In this document: in pieces, positions 54,680-63,087 of the stretch
Layout: the number at the start of each line of letters is the position of its first letter
Position numbering within the stretch: position 1 is the stretch's first letter
From: Streptococcus pseudopneumoniae
GTDB lineage: Bacteria; Bacillota; Bacilli; Lactobacillales; Streptococcaceae
NCBI RefSeq assembly: GCF_001073085.1
Contig: NZ_JVFV01000033.1
Location: forward strand, 1-64,000
Length of the DNA: 64,000 nucleotides
Direction of reading: 5' to 3'
Notes under the pieces: model-generated
Told to the model about the DNA's origin: nothing
The model's database searches: none
Seen by the model: only the letters and a program-made list of their open reading frames with translations
Translations under genes and position numbers: made by a program

Positions 54680-54964
54680 CTAGATCTCGAAAATATTGGC
54701 TAAATTCCTATCTTGATTGTCATTTAGATAGCTTACTTTATGCAGACGTGTCTTGCGCTTGAAAAGAGCTTCGGCTGACATGGCTTCTTCTTTACTATCG
54801 AAACCTTCTACATAGATAAGTTTTACTGGCAACCGAGCTCGTGTGTACTTGGCTCCCTTACCACTATTGTGAACGGCGATTCTTTTTTTGACATCCGTTG
54901 TATAGCCAGTATAGTAGGTACCATCACAACACTCTACCACATACATGTAAGCCTTATGATCCAT
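54680..54964 (-). CDS. GIY-YIG domain protein (YazA type)
   Basis: 94 residues from the ATG at 54964 ([12 protein letters not shown]). GIY-YIG motif appears as [17 protein letters not shown], followed by the conserved Arg/His in KKRIAVHN. Small single-domain members are of unknown function, perhaps nucleases in DNA or RNA processing. It overlaps the methyltransferase end by 11 bases. The longer frame would run through that gene and is not credible. Confidence 0.9.
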   Translation of the reverse strand: MDHKAYMYVVECCDGTYYTGYTTDVKKRIAVHNSGKGAKYTRARLPVKLIYVEGFDSKEEAMSAEALFKRKTRLHKVSYLNDNQDRNLANIFEI

Positions 54965-55700
54965 AGTAAATCTCTTGAATTTCTGGAGTATAGGAACCAT
55001 CATCATTATGAACAATGAGTGGTGGCAGAACCTTAAAACCACTAGTGGAGCCGTCCTTGATAGCCTCGATCAAAAGCATATTGGCTTCTTTCTCCCGTTT
55101 AGGGTAAACAAATTGCAGACGCTTTGGAGCTAGATTATGCTGTTGAAGCGTGTCTAAAATATCTAACAATCGATCTGGACGATGAACCATGGCTAGACGC
55201 CCATTGGATTTGAGAATACTTTGGGCACTACGGCAGATTTCCTTAAGATTGGTCGTAATTTCGTGCCGAGCCAACAAATAGTGCTCACTCTCGTTCAGAT
55301 TAGAATTTGGGTCCACCTTAAAATAGGGAGGGTTGCATAAAATCAAATCAACCTTACTCCCTTGAATGTAAGCAGGCATATTTTTCAAATCATCACAAAT
55401 GACCTGCATCTGTTCTTCTAAGCCATTTAATCGGACTGACCGGTCTGCCATATCCGCCAATCGTTCTTGGATTTCAACAGACAGAATTTTCGCCTTAGTA
55501 CGACTACTGGCAAAAAGTCCAACAGCTCCATTACCCGCACAAAAATCCACTATCAAGCCATTTTTAGGAAAGCGAGGAAAGCGTGACAAAAGTACACTAT
55601 CCACCGAATAGCTGAAAACCTCTCTATTTTGAATAATCTTGATATCTGTAGAAAAGAGCTGATTGATTCTCTCTCCTGATTTTAATAATTCTTCTACCAT
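54954..55700 (-). CDS. TrmN6-like (YabB) RNA adenine-N6 methyltransferase
   Basis: 248 residues. SAM loop [13 protein letters not shown] (about 50-62) and catalytic [10 protein letters not shown] (about 118-127), the NPPY motif of amino-methyltransferases. Length and layout match TrmN6/YabB, which methylates A37 of tRNA-Val in E. coli. Cotranscribed with the GIY-YIG gene. Confidence 0.88.
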   Translation of the reverse strand: MVEELLKSGERINQLFSTDIKIIQNREVFSYSVDSVLLSRFPRFPKNGLIVDFCAGNGAVGLFASSRTKAKILSVEIQERLADMADRSVRLNGLEEQMQVICDDLKNMPAYIQGSKVDLILCNPPYFKVDPNSNLNESEHYLLARHEITTNLKEICRSAQSILKSNGRLAMVHRPDRLLDILDTLQQHNLAPKRLQFVYPKREKEANMLLIEAIKDGSTSGFKVLPPLIVHNDDGSYTPEIQEIYYGS

Positions 55701-55748
55701 ACTTCTATTATAACAAACTATATTAACATTTCAAGAGAGAGAAATCAA

Positions 55749-56111
55749 TTAAGACTTTTTCTTATTTAGATTAGAGATAGCTTCCTTGGTCCAGATAGGC
55801 ATCATGCGAGCCAAAGGAGCAAATCCGTATTTGACACGGTCACTTGAAAAACGTCTCCGTCTCGGTAATTGATGTTTCTCTTCTTCCAAAGTCCGAACAG
55901 AAAGACTTGCTTTCCCTGTATATTCGTCCAAATCGACAACCTGGACTTGAACTTCTTCACCGATTTTCAGTACATCATAGATATTCTCAATAAATCCTGT
56001 ACGAATTTCAGAAATATGAATCAAGCCCGTGATACCAGTCTCTAACTCCACAAAGGCTCCATAAGACTGAATCCCTGTAATTCGCCCTGTTAGCTTATCA
56101 CCTATTTTCAT
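55749..56111 (-). CDS. cvfD: S1 RNA-binding domain protein, CvfD / YugI-like
   Basis: 120 residues from the ATG at 56111 (MKIGDKLTGRITG). One S1 domain (1-70) with YGAFVELETGITGLIHISEI, then a basic tail PRRRRFSSDRVKYGF. Similar S1 proteins act as post-transcriptional regulators; CvfD is the pneumococcal name I recall. It starts 1 base after the cyclophilin gene stop. Confidence 0.85.
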   Translation of the reverse strand: MKIGDKLTGRITGIQSYGAFVELETGITGLIHISEIRTGFIENIYDVLKIGEEVQVQVVDLDEYTGKASLSVRTLEEEKHQLPRRRRFSSDRVKYGFAPLARMMPIWTKEAISNLNKKKS

Positions 56112-56112
56112 C

Positions 56113-57513
56113 CTAGTCCTCGATTTCAATCGTTTCGATAACGACATCTTCAACTGGCTTGTCCATTGCACCTGTTTCTACACCTGCAATTGCATCCAGA
56201 ACTTCATAAGAAGCTTCATCTGCAAGCTGTCCAAAAACTGTGTGACGACGATCAAGGTGAGGAGTTCCACCTTGTTCCGCATAAATTTCCGCAATTGGTT
56301 CTGGCCAACCACCACGAGCAATTTCTTTCTTAGAATATGGCAAGTGTTGATTCTGCACGATAAAGAACTGGCTACCGTTTGTATTTGGTCCAGCATTAGC
56401 CATAGAAAGGGCTCCGCGAATATTGTAAAGTTCCTCTGAAAATTCGTCTTCAAATGACTCACCATAGATTGATTCGCCACCCATACCAGTTCCAGTTGGA
56501 TCTCCACCTTGAATCATAAAGTCTTTAATAATACGGTGGAAAATTACCCCGTCATAGTAACCATCTTTTGACAGAGCGATAAAGTTGGCTACTGTTTTTG
56601 GTGCATGTTCAGGGAAAAGCTTAATGCGCAACTCTCCATGATTTGTCTTAATAGTCGCAATCGGACCTTCTACTGCTTCAATGTCTACTTGCGGAAACTG
56701 TAATTCTTTTTCTACCATACCAAATCCTTCTAAGGCATCAAAAATGCCATCTTCTTCTAATGTTTTTGTAATATAATCTGCTTTTTCTTTGATTTTATCA
56801 TGAGAAATTCCCATAGCAACACTAATACCTGCATAATCAAAGAGTTCTAAATCGTTAAGTCCGTCCCCAAAAACCATGACGTTTTCAGATTTAAAACCTA
56901 ATTGGTCTACAACTTTTGCAACCCCAGCTGCTTTTGAGCCAGAAATCGGCACCACATCTGACGAATGTTCATGCCAGCGTACCATACGCAAAGTCGATGC
57001 TAAACTTTCAGGTAAAGTCAGGTCATCTCCCTGATCCTCAAAAGTCCACATCTGATAGATGTCTTCTTTTTCATAAAAATCAGGATCAACATCCAAGTCA
57101 GGATAAATTGGATCAATGGCCTCACTAATCAACTCAGTTCTAGTGGAGAGTTTAGCAGTATGACTACCAACTAAACCATATTCAATCCCAACTTCCTTGG
57201 TCCAAGCAATATAGGTTTCAACTTTATCTTTAGCGATTTTGTTACTATCAATCACATTGCCTTTTTTATCCTCAATATAGGCACCATTCAAGGTAACAAA
57301 AAAGTCAGGTTTTAGCTCGCGAATCTCTGGCACGACACCGAAAATCCCACGACCAGTCGCAATCCCAGTCAAAATACCTTTTTCACGCAATTGTTTAAAA
57401 ACAGTTGAAATTGAGGTGGGGATAAAACCAGTCTTTGAGTTTCTCAACGTATCATCAATATCAAAAAAAATAACCTTTATCTTTTTTGCCTTATATCTTA
57501 ATTTCGCATCCAT
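56113..57513 (-). CDS. HAD phosphatase (Cof type) fused to cyclophilin peptidyl-prolyl isomerase
   Basis: 466 residues from the ATG at 57513, behind AAGGAGG. N-terminal Cof-type HAD domain (1-270): FFDIDDTLR with nucleophile D18, and FGDGLNDLELF near 215. C-terminal cyclophilin (about 280-466): FHRIIKDFMIQGGDPTGTG and SQFFIVQNQ. The phosphatase should act on a sugar phosphate or cofactor, the other half on prolyl bonds. The fusion is in one uninterrupted frame and I recall it in other streptococci; the joint purpose is unknown. Confidence 0.93.
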   Translation of the reverse strand: MDAKLRYKAKKIKVIFFDIDDTLRNSKTGFIPTSISTVFKQLREKGILTGIATGRGIFGVVPEIRELKPDFFVTLNGAYIEDKKGNVIDSNKIAKDKVETYIAWTKEVGIEYGLVGSHTAKLSTRTELISEAIDPIYPDLDVDPDFYEKEDIYQMWTFEDQGDDLTLPESLASTLRMVRWHEHSSDVVPISGSKAAGVAKVVDQLGFKSENVMVFGDGLNDLELFDYAGISVAMGISHDKIKEKADYITKTLEEDGIFDALEGFGMVEKELQFPQVDIEAVEGPIATIKTNHGELRIKLFPEHAPKTVANFIALSKDGYYDGVIFHRIIKDFMIQGGDPTGTGMGGESIYGESFEDEFSEELYNIRGALSMANAGPNTNGSQFFIVQNQHLPYSKKEIARGGWPEPIAEIYAEQGGTPHLDRRHTVFGQLADEASYEVLDAIAGVETGAMDKPVEDVVIETIEIED

Positions 57514-57593
57514 CACCTTTCCTCCTTCAATTCACTCTTTCCATTATACCATAAAGTAGAGAAATCCCACATCCCCAATAAAATCCTTGTCTC

Positions 57594-58097
57594 TTATCCG
57601 AATTCCTTTACTAGATACAAAACCAAATCATCATTATTTTGGCTAGTTGCATTCATTTCCAAGGGTTGATTTCGATACCAGACACCTGTCCCATCTGGAA
57701 TGTAGCCCCGTCTGATATACAATCTCTGGGCAGGGCCATAGCCTAAGTGCAAACCTACACCAAGAGTGACCTTACTCGAAACAAACTTGACTCGTTTTTC
57801 TGCTTCTTCTAGCAGTTGATTCCCAATCCCTTGATTTCGAAAAGGCTCAAACACATTAAAATCTGATAATTCTGGATAGACTTCTGCAAAAGGACCATGT
57901 TTAGCAGAGGGCAAAATGGTAACGTAGCCCGCTACAGCACCATCAATCTCTGCAACTAAGACTTCTCTCTCCCCACTTTCCTGTTCCAGAAAATATCTAG
58001 CCAAAATATCCTCTCTACCAGGCCAACCTTGATTCATAAATCCATGAGATAAGGATTCAATATCAGACTTAATCATATTTCTAATCGTACAATTCAT
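57594..58097 (-). CDS. GNAT-family N-acetyltransferase
   Basis: 167 residues from the ATG at 58097 (MNCTIRNMIKSDIES); a longer frame starts at 58133 without a ribosome site. Acetyl-CoA loop FRNQGIGNQLLEEAE (about 92-106), YIRRGYIPDGTG near the end. Substrate unknown. Confidence 0.85.
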   Translation of the reverse strand: MNCTIRNMIKSDIESLSHGFMNQGWPGREDILARYFLEQESGEREVLVAEIDGAVAGYVTILPSAKHGPFAEVYPELSDFNVFEPFRNQGIGNQLLEEAEKRVKFVSSKVTLGVGLHLGYGPAQRLYIRRGYIPDGTGVWYRNQPLEMNATSQNNDDLVLYLVKEFG

Positions 58098-58447
58098 CTT
58101 TGACTTACCCACCTTTACTCTTTCTATTACCATTATAGCACGCCAAGGTCAGAAAAAAACTATCTCGTGAAAAAAGATCCAACCGGGTTTTAATTCGCTT
58201 TCTTGTTTTCAAGCTCATGAAAAAGAGGGCCACTGGACCCAAACTCGCTCCCTCATTTCAAAGCTCGTGAAAAAAAGACCCATCGGGATCTTAATTCGCT
58301 TTCTTATTTTCAAGCTCATGAAAAAGAGGGCCACTGGACCTCAACTCGCTCTCCCTTTTCAAAGCTCATGAAAAAAAGACCCACCCGGGTCGTAATTCGC
58401 TTTCTTGTTTTCAAGCTCATGAAAAAGAGGTCCCCCGGACCTCTTTT
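58098..58447. other. Intergenic terminator array before rpsR end
   Basis: 350 bases with no gene, almost wholly the 50-base tandem hairpin repeat described separately. Confidence 0.8.
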
Positions 58448-58450
58448 TTA
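58164..58450. repeat. 50-base tandem array of terminator-like hairpins
   Basis: Six units start at 58164, 58214, 58264, 58315, 58365 and 58416, each opening with CTCRTGAAAAA. Two types alternate: A with GATCC/GACCC...GGG and TTCGCTTTCTTGTTTTCAAG, B with GGGCCACTGGACC and CTCGCTC.CTCATTTCAAAG. The last is the functional rpsR terminator. Confidence 0.85.
58423..58446 (-). terminator. rpsR operon terminator
   Basis: AAAGAGGTCC/GGACCTCTTT arms around CCC; minus-strand T-rich tail. Confidence 0.8.
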
Positions 58451-58687
58451 ATCTTCGTTTACGAAAGGCATCAAAGCCATTACGCGAGCGCGTTTGATAG
58501 CTGTTGTTACTTTACGTTGGTTTTTAGCTGAAGTTCCTGTTACACGACGAGGAAGGATTTTCCCACGTTCTGAAACGAAACGGCTAAGAAGCTCAGTATC
58601 TTTGTAATCAACATATTCAATTTTGTTTGCTGCGATGTAATCAACTTTTTTACGGCGTTTGAATCCGCCACGACGTTGTTGAGCCAT
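58448..58687 (-). CDS. rpsR: Ribosomal protein S18
   Basis: 79 residues, basic; [20 protein letters not shown] start and [20 protein letters not shown] are typical. Binds S6 in the platform of the 30S subunit. Third gene of rpsF-ssb-rpsR, with an AAGGAG site. Confidence 0.98.
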   Translation of the reverse strand: MAQQRRGGFKRRKKVDYIAANKIEYVDYKDTELLSRFVSERGKILPRRVTGTSAKNQRKVTTAIKRARVMALMPFVNED

Positions 58688-58719
58688 GTTTTTTTCTCCT
58701 TTATAGTATTAATTGTCCA

Positions 58720-59190
58720 TTAGAATGGTAAATCATCATCTGAAATATCCAAAGGATTCGTTGTTCCGAATGGATTTTCATCACGTGAAAAGTCAGGTAC
58801 TGATTGAGTAGGTACTGAATAGTTTGAACTTGGTGCAGAATAAGATCCACCAGTATGTCCTTCACGCACACTACGGCTTTCCAACATTTGGAAATTCTCA
58901 GCCACGACTTCCGTCACGTAGACACGTTGTCCTTGCTGGTTATCGTAACTACGAGTCTGAATACGACCTGTCACCCCGATAAGTGAGCCTTTTTTAGCCC
59001 AATTAGCAAGATTCTCAGCCTGTTGGCGCCACATAACGACATTGATAAAATCAGCCTCACGTTCGCCATTTTGACTCTTAAATGTACGGTTTACTGCAAG
59101 AGTAAAAGTCGCAACTGCTACATTTGATGGGGTATAACGCAACTCAGCGTCACGAGTCATACGCCCTACAAGTACAACATTGTTAATCAT
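58720..59190 (-). CDS. ssb: Single-stranded DNA-binding protein SSB
   Basis: 156 residues. OB fold (1-105) beginning [20 protein letters not shown], a low-complexity linker, and the acidic tip DISDDDLPF that recruits replication and repair partners. Essential copy, in the usual place between rpsF and rpsR. Confidence 0.98.
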   Translation of the reverse strand: MINNVVLVGRMTRDAELRYTPSNVAVATFTLAVNRTFKSQNGEREADFINVVMWRQQAENLANWAKKGSLIGVTGRIQTRSYDNQQGQRVYVTEVVAENFQMLESRSVREGHTGGSYSAPSSNYSVPTQSVPDFSRDENPFGTTNPLDISDDDLPF

Positions 59191-59201
59191 AATCTACCTT
59201 C

Positions 59202-59492
59202 TTACGCGTCAAGTTTGACGATCATGTGACGAAGAATGTCAGCGTTGATTTTTGAAAGACGGTCAAACTCTTTAAGAGCTGCATCATCATTTGCTTCAAC
59301 GTTAACGATGTGGTAAAGTCCTTCGCGGAAATCTTGGATTTCGTATGCAAGACGACGTTTTTCCCATGTTTTTGATTCAACAACAGTTGCACCGTTGTCA
59401 GTCAAGATAGAGTCAAAACGTGCTACCAAAGCGTTTTTCGCTTCTTCTTCAATGTTTGGACGAATGATATAAAGAATTTCGTATTTAGCCAT
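59202..59492 (-). CDS. rpsF: Ribosomal protein S6
   Basis: 96 residues; [16 protein letters not shown] start and the strand [20 protein letters not shown]. Forms a complex with S18. AAGGAGG site. The leader (59493-59560) has an ACCCC...GGGGT hairpin (about 59522-59543) that could serve S6:S18 autoregulation, but I do not see the CCG element of the known motif. Confidence 0.98.
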   Translation of the reverse strand: MAKYEILYIIRPNIEEEAKNALVARFDSILTDNGATVVESKTWEKRRLAYEIQDFREGLYHIVNVEANDDAALKEFDRLSKINADILRHMIVKLDA

Positions 59493-59566
59493 TGATATGT
59501 TCCTCCTTTTGGTCTAATGACCCCAAGACATTGCAAGGGGTAAGTGAGGTTTGCTCACAATAAATT

Positions 59567-59595
59567 ATTATACTAGAAAAAAATTTTTTTAGCAA
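59567..59595 (-). promoter_or_regulatory. rpsF-ssb-rpsR promoter
   Basis: TTGCTA (59590-59595), 17-base spacer, TATAAT (59567-59572), with a leader of about 70 bases. Confidence 0.75.
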
Positions 59596-59620
59596 GTAAA
59601 AACTGCTTCTATTTTATTTT

Positions 59621-60277
59621 TTACAGTTTTTTTGCTAAAGTTTGTGTAATTTCTTCAACTTGAATATTCTCAGATTCAAATTTCTGTTTAAAGGTAGCTA
59701 GATCAACCGTTCCCTCAATTTGAACTTCGATAACAATCTTACCATCTTTACGTGGAATATTAACAGTATGAGAAATATTTAGATTTTCCTCAACGATTAA
59801 AGAAACAATCTTACCAAGTACCCCAACTTCATTTTCTGTGATAAAACGAACACGGATTCCCTCTTCGCCATAACCAGAAATTTCAAGAAATGCTCTGAAT
59901 ACATCACGGTCAGTAATGACACCATAGACTTGTCCATTATCAATAACTGGCAAGATTCCAATCTTATTTTTCAGCATAAGGTAGGTTGCATCTTCCAAAC
60001 TTGCATAACCGGAGACAGTTACAACATTACGAATCATGACGTCTTTTACTTTTGTTTTATTAAGCAAGTAATTCATCTCAAAGATTGAAAGACTCGTTGC
60101 TTTTGATGGACTGGCTTCAGCAATTGTTCCTTCTGTTACTAGACCAACTAATTTATCATTTTCAATAACAGGAAGACGATGCAAACCTTGCTCGCGCATC
60201 AAGTCTGCTGCATGTGCTACAGTCGTATCTGGGCTAATATATACGACCTTACGTGTCATAAAATCTTTAACTGCCAT
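59621..60277 (-). CDS. CBS-domain protein, AcuB-like
   Basis: 218 residues: two CBS domains (about 7-60 and 75-130) with GLHRLPVIEND and KIGILPVIDNGQVYGVITDRD, then an ACT-like C-terminal domain (about 140-215). CBS pairs bind adenine nucleotides. Related to AcuB of Bacillus, which affects acetoin use, but the streptococcal role is unknown. A cre-like site over its promoter fits catabolite control. Confidence 0.85.
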   Translation of the reverse strand: MAVKDFMTRKVVYISPDTTVAHAADLMREQGLHRLPVIENDKLVGLVTEGTIAEASPSKATSLSIFEMNYLLNKTKVKDVMIRNVVTVSGYASLEDATYLMLKNKIGILPVIDNGQVYGVITDRDVFRAFLEISGYGEEGIRVRFITENEVGVLGKIVSLIVEENLNISHTVNIPRKDGKIVIEVQIEGTVDLATFKQKFESENIQVEEITQTLAKKL

Positions 60278-60305
60278 AGGAACTCTCCTTTATGTTTATA
60301 GCTTT

Positions 60306-60334
60306 ATTATACACTTTTTGCGAAAATCAATCAA
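60306..60334 (-). promoter_or_regulatory. Promoter of the CBS-domain gene
   Basis: TTGATT (60329-60334), 17-base spacer, TATAAT (60306-60311). Confidence 0.75.
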
Positions 60335-60344
60335 ACGCTTTCAT
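60330..60344. promoter_or_regulatory. Probable cre (CcpA) site
   Basis: Minus strand ATGAAAGCGTTTGAT matches WTGNAANCGNWNNCW except one position (A for C) and overlaps the -35. Confidence 0.55.
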
Positions 60345-60382
60345 CTCTTTTTCAAGATTCTGAAAACTCTGAAATACTATAA

Positions 60383-60407
60383 AAAGAGCCCTATATTAGG
60401 GCCCTCA
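60383..60407 (-). terminator. Distal terminator of the liv operon
   Basis: GAGGGC/GCTCTT-type stem (AGGGCCCTAATATAGGGCT on the minus strand) followed by TTTTTATAG. Confidence 0.75.
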
Positions 60408-60429
60408 ATCTTATGATTATGTAATTTGT

Positions 60430-60657
60430 TTGGCAATCTTTCCCGCAGACTAAGACAATCTTTATCTGCCGACTAAAACAATCCACTGGATTTGATGATT
60501 GTCAAACAATCTCTATCCACCGACTAAAAAGGTCACCCAGACTAATGTGGATTGCTTTGCAATCTTTATTCGCAACCTAAACTAGTCTCCCAGACTATAC
60601 GAAGATTACTAGGCAATCCTTATCCGCCGACTAAAACAATCCACTGAATTGTTTTAG
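60430..60657. repeat. Degenerate tandem repeat of terminator-like hairpins
   Basis: Four to five units of about 50-58 bases with the core CAATCTTTATCYGCCGACTA followed by AAACAATCCACTG. The unit beside livF forms CTAAAACAAT/ATTGTTTTAG (60631-60657); others carry compensating or decayed arms. Confidence 0.7.
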
Positions 60658-61364
60658 CCACCTAGATATGCTTTTCTGACTTCGTCTGACGCTGCGAGCT
60701 CTTTACCTGTTCCTGATAGGACAATCTTTCCTGTTTCAAGAACATAGCCTCGATCTGCGATAGCTAGTGCTTTATTGGCATTTTGCTCGATCAAAAGAAC
60801 GGTCGTACCTTGTTTTTGAATATCTTGGATGATATCAAAAATTTCTTGGATAAAAATTGGAGCAAGCCCCATTGATGGTTCATCTAAGAGAAGAAGTTTA
60901 GGCGTTGACATAAGCGCACGTCCCATAGCAAGCATCTGCTGTTCACCACCTGATAGAGTAGCTGCATCTTGGTTTTTACGTTCTTCTAAACGCGGGAAAC
61001 GTGAAAATACTTTTTTCAGATTTGCTTGATTTTCTTCACGATTTTTCTTAAGGAAGGCTCCCATTTCCAAGTTTTCCATAACTGTCAAACCAGGGAAGAC
61101 GTGACGTCCTTCTGGTACTTGAGAAAGTCCTGATGCCACAATTTTTTGTGCAGGCATCTTTTGGATTTCTTGTCCCAAAAATTCAATTCGACCAGAACTT
61201 GGACGAACAAGGCCTGATAAGGTACTAAGGATAGTTGTTTTACCAGCACCGTTTGCACCGATAAGGGAAACAACTTCTCCTTCATTGACTTCAAAGCTCA
61301 CATCACGTACAGCTTGAATCATACCATAGTGTACTGAGAGGTTTTCAACTTTTAACATAGACAT
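60654..61364 (-). CDS. livF: Branched-chain amino acid ABC transporter ATPase LivF
   Basis: 236 residues. Walker A GANGAGKTT (about 36-44), signature LSGGEQQML, Walker B LLLDEPSMGL, typical of LivF. It shares bases with livG (TAATG) and has GGAGGTG upstream. Last gene of livHMGF; imports Leu, Ile and Val. Confidence 0.97.
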   Translation of the reverse strand: MSMLKVENLSVHYGMIQAVRDVSFEVNEGEVVSLIGANGAGKTTILSTLSGLVRPSSGRIEFLGQEIQKMPAQKIVASGLSQVPEGRHVFPGLTVMENLEMGAFLKKNREENQANLKKVFSRFPRLEERKNQDAATLSGGEQQMLAMGRALMSTPKLLLLDEPSMGLAPIFIQEIFDIIQDIQKQGTTVLLIEQNANKALAIADRGYVLETGKIVLSGTGKELAASDEVRKAYLGG

Positions 61365-62128
61365 TAGGCTTCACCTCCAAGATAAGCTTCGATAACACGT
61401 TTATTGCTCTTGATTTCATCTGGTGTCCCGTGAGCAATCAAACGACCGTACTCAAGAACATAGATACGCTCCGTAACTTCCATAACCAAGTTCATATCAT
61501 GTTCAATCAGCATGATAGTAATGTTGAATTCATCCTTAATACGACGAATCAACTCAGTCAATTCTGCAGTTTCTTGTGGATTCATACCCGCTGCAGGCTC
61601 ATCCAAGAAGAGGATTTTAGGTTCTGTAGCAAGAGCACGAACAATTTCCAAACGACGTTGTTGACCATAGGCTAAATTTTTAGCTAGAGTTTCAGCATCT
61701 CCATCCAAATCAAAGATTTTTAGTAATTCTAAGGCTTTAGCTTTCAATTCTTTTTCATTCTTATAAAAAGCTGGTAAGCGCAAGAAACTTGCAAAAACAT
61801 GTTGTTTATGATGATTGCTAAATGCAATCAGAACGTTATCCAAAACTGTCAAGTCTTTAAAAAGGCGGATATTTTGGAAGGTACGCCCTAAACCAAGAGA
61901 TGCGATTTTATAGGGTTGCTTGCCATTTAACAAGTGACCATCCAAGGTTACTGTTCCTTCGCTTGGTTCATAAACACCTGTCAACAAGTTGAAGAGGGTT
62001 GTTTTCCCAGCACCATTCGGTCCAATCAAACCAACAAGTTCACCTTCGTTCAATTCGAGAGTGACGTCCCCAACGGCTGTCAGACCACCAAAATGTTTGG
62101 TTAAATTTTTTACTTCAAGCAATGCCAT
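61364..62128 (-). CDS. livG: Branched-chain amino acid ABC transporter ATPase LivG
   Basis: 254 residues. Walker A GPNGAGKTT (about 36-44), the family-specific long insert with NHHKQHVFASFLRLPAFYKN, signature YGQQRRLEI, Walker B LFLDEPAAGMNP. Coupled to livM by a TAATG overlap and AGGAGGG site. Confidence 0.97.
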   Translation of the reverse strand: MALLEVKNLTKHFGGLTAVGDVTLELNEGELVGLIGPNGAGKTTLFNLLTGVYEPSEGTVTLDGHLLNGKQPYKIASLGLGRTFQNIRLFKDLTVLDNVLIAFSNHHKQHVFASFLRLPAFYKNEKELKAKALELLKIFDLDGDAETLAKNLAYGQQRRLEIVRALATEPKILFLDEPAAGMNPQETAELTELIRRIKDEFNITIMLIEHDMNLVMEVTERIYVLEYGRLIAHGTPDEIKSNKRVIEAYLGGEA

Positions 62129-63084
62129 TAGTTTTGTCCCTCCTTCTTACCTTTTTTAAAGAGACGTGATAGGCTCAATTCCCATGTCCCAAGAAGACCA
62201 CCTGGTCTGAAGATCATAACGAGTACTAAGGCCAAAGCATAGATAATCATACGAACGCTGGCCACGTCTTGAAGGAGCATGTTCAAGATTCCAAGCACGA
62301 TTGCAGCAACAATTGCCCCTGTAATGGATCCTAAACCACCAAATACAACGATAATCAATACATTGATAGAGTTGATGAACGTATAATCTTTTGGTACGAC
62401 TGATCCGATAAATCCTGACTGAAGAGTACCAGCGATACTTGCAGTAACAGCACCAAAAACAAAAGCGATGATTTTGATTTTTGTAGTATTTACCCCTACT
62501 GACTCAGCAGCAATCTCATCTTCACGAACAGATAAAGTTAAACGCCCGATAGGACTACGAAGGAAATTGAGAGTAGCAATCGTTGTAATCACAGCAAAGA
62601 AATATACCATTTGCCAAGTTGTAAAGTTAGGAATCCCCAAAATACCAGCTGCACCGTTTGTAAGGCTTCCACCATTAATAATGAAGATACGAATAATTTC
62701 AGCAACACCAAGTGTCGCAACCGCAAGATAATCCCCTTTCAAGCGTAAGGTAGGAATTCCAACGACCAAGGCAACCAGACCAGCAATGATTGCACCGAGC
62801 AACATAGCTCCAAAGAATGCACCATAGGTTGGAGATTTTGATCCGATAATGGCTGCTGCATAGGCACCAATAGCCATAAATCCAGCATGTCCAAGTGAAA
62901 ACTGACCAGAAAACCCAACGATAAGGTTAAGACCTACTGCTAGAATAATGTTGATACCGATTTGTTCAATAATCTGAATATGGAAAAGGTTCAAGACTCC
63001 TACAGAAACCAATAGGCTAATCAAACCATATCCAAGCAACAAAAGGAATAACCATAGAATATTAACTTTTAAATTTTCTTTCAT
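62128..63084 (-). CDS. livM: Branched-chain amino acid ABC transporter permease LivM
   Basis: 318 residues with about nine helices; LGHAGFMAIGAYAAAIIG and VALVVGIPTLRLKGDYLAVATLG are the family hallmarks of LivM. Three bases after livH, GAAGGTG site. Confidence 0.96.
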   Translation of the reverse strand: MKENLKVNILWLFLLLLGYGLISLLVSVGVLNLFHIQIIEQIGINIILAVGLNLIVGFSGQFSLGHAGFMAIGAYAAAIIGSKSPTYGAFFGAMLLGAIIAGLVALVVGIPTLRLKGDYLAVATLGVAEIIRIFIINGGSLTNGAAGILGIPNFTTWQMVYFFAVITTIATLNFLRSPIGRLTLSVREDEIAAESVGVNTTKIKIIAFVFGAVTASIAGTLQSGFIGSVVPKDYTFINSINVLIIVVFGGLGSITGAIVAAIVLGILNMLLQDVASVRMIIYALALVLVMIFRPGGLLGTWELSLSRLFKKGKKEGQN

Positions 63085-63087
63085 TGT

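Larger units (their letters stand above)
60278..60653. other. Intergenic region, liv operon to CBS gene
   Basis: 376 bases: promoter and cre site of the CBS gene, distal liv terminator, then a degenerate tandem hairpin array next to livF. No gene. Confidence 0.75.

Noticed and set aside
59493-59560. S6:S18 autoregulatory leader at rpsF
   Set aside because: A hairpin exists, but the CCG-containing bulge of the described motif is not visible, so it is only mentioned under rpsF.
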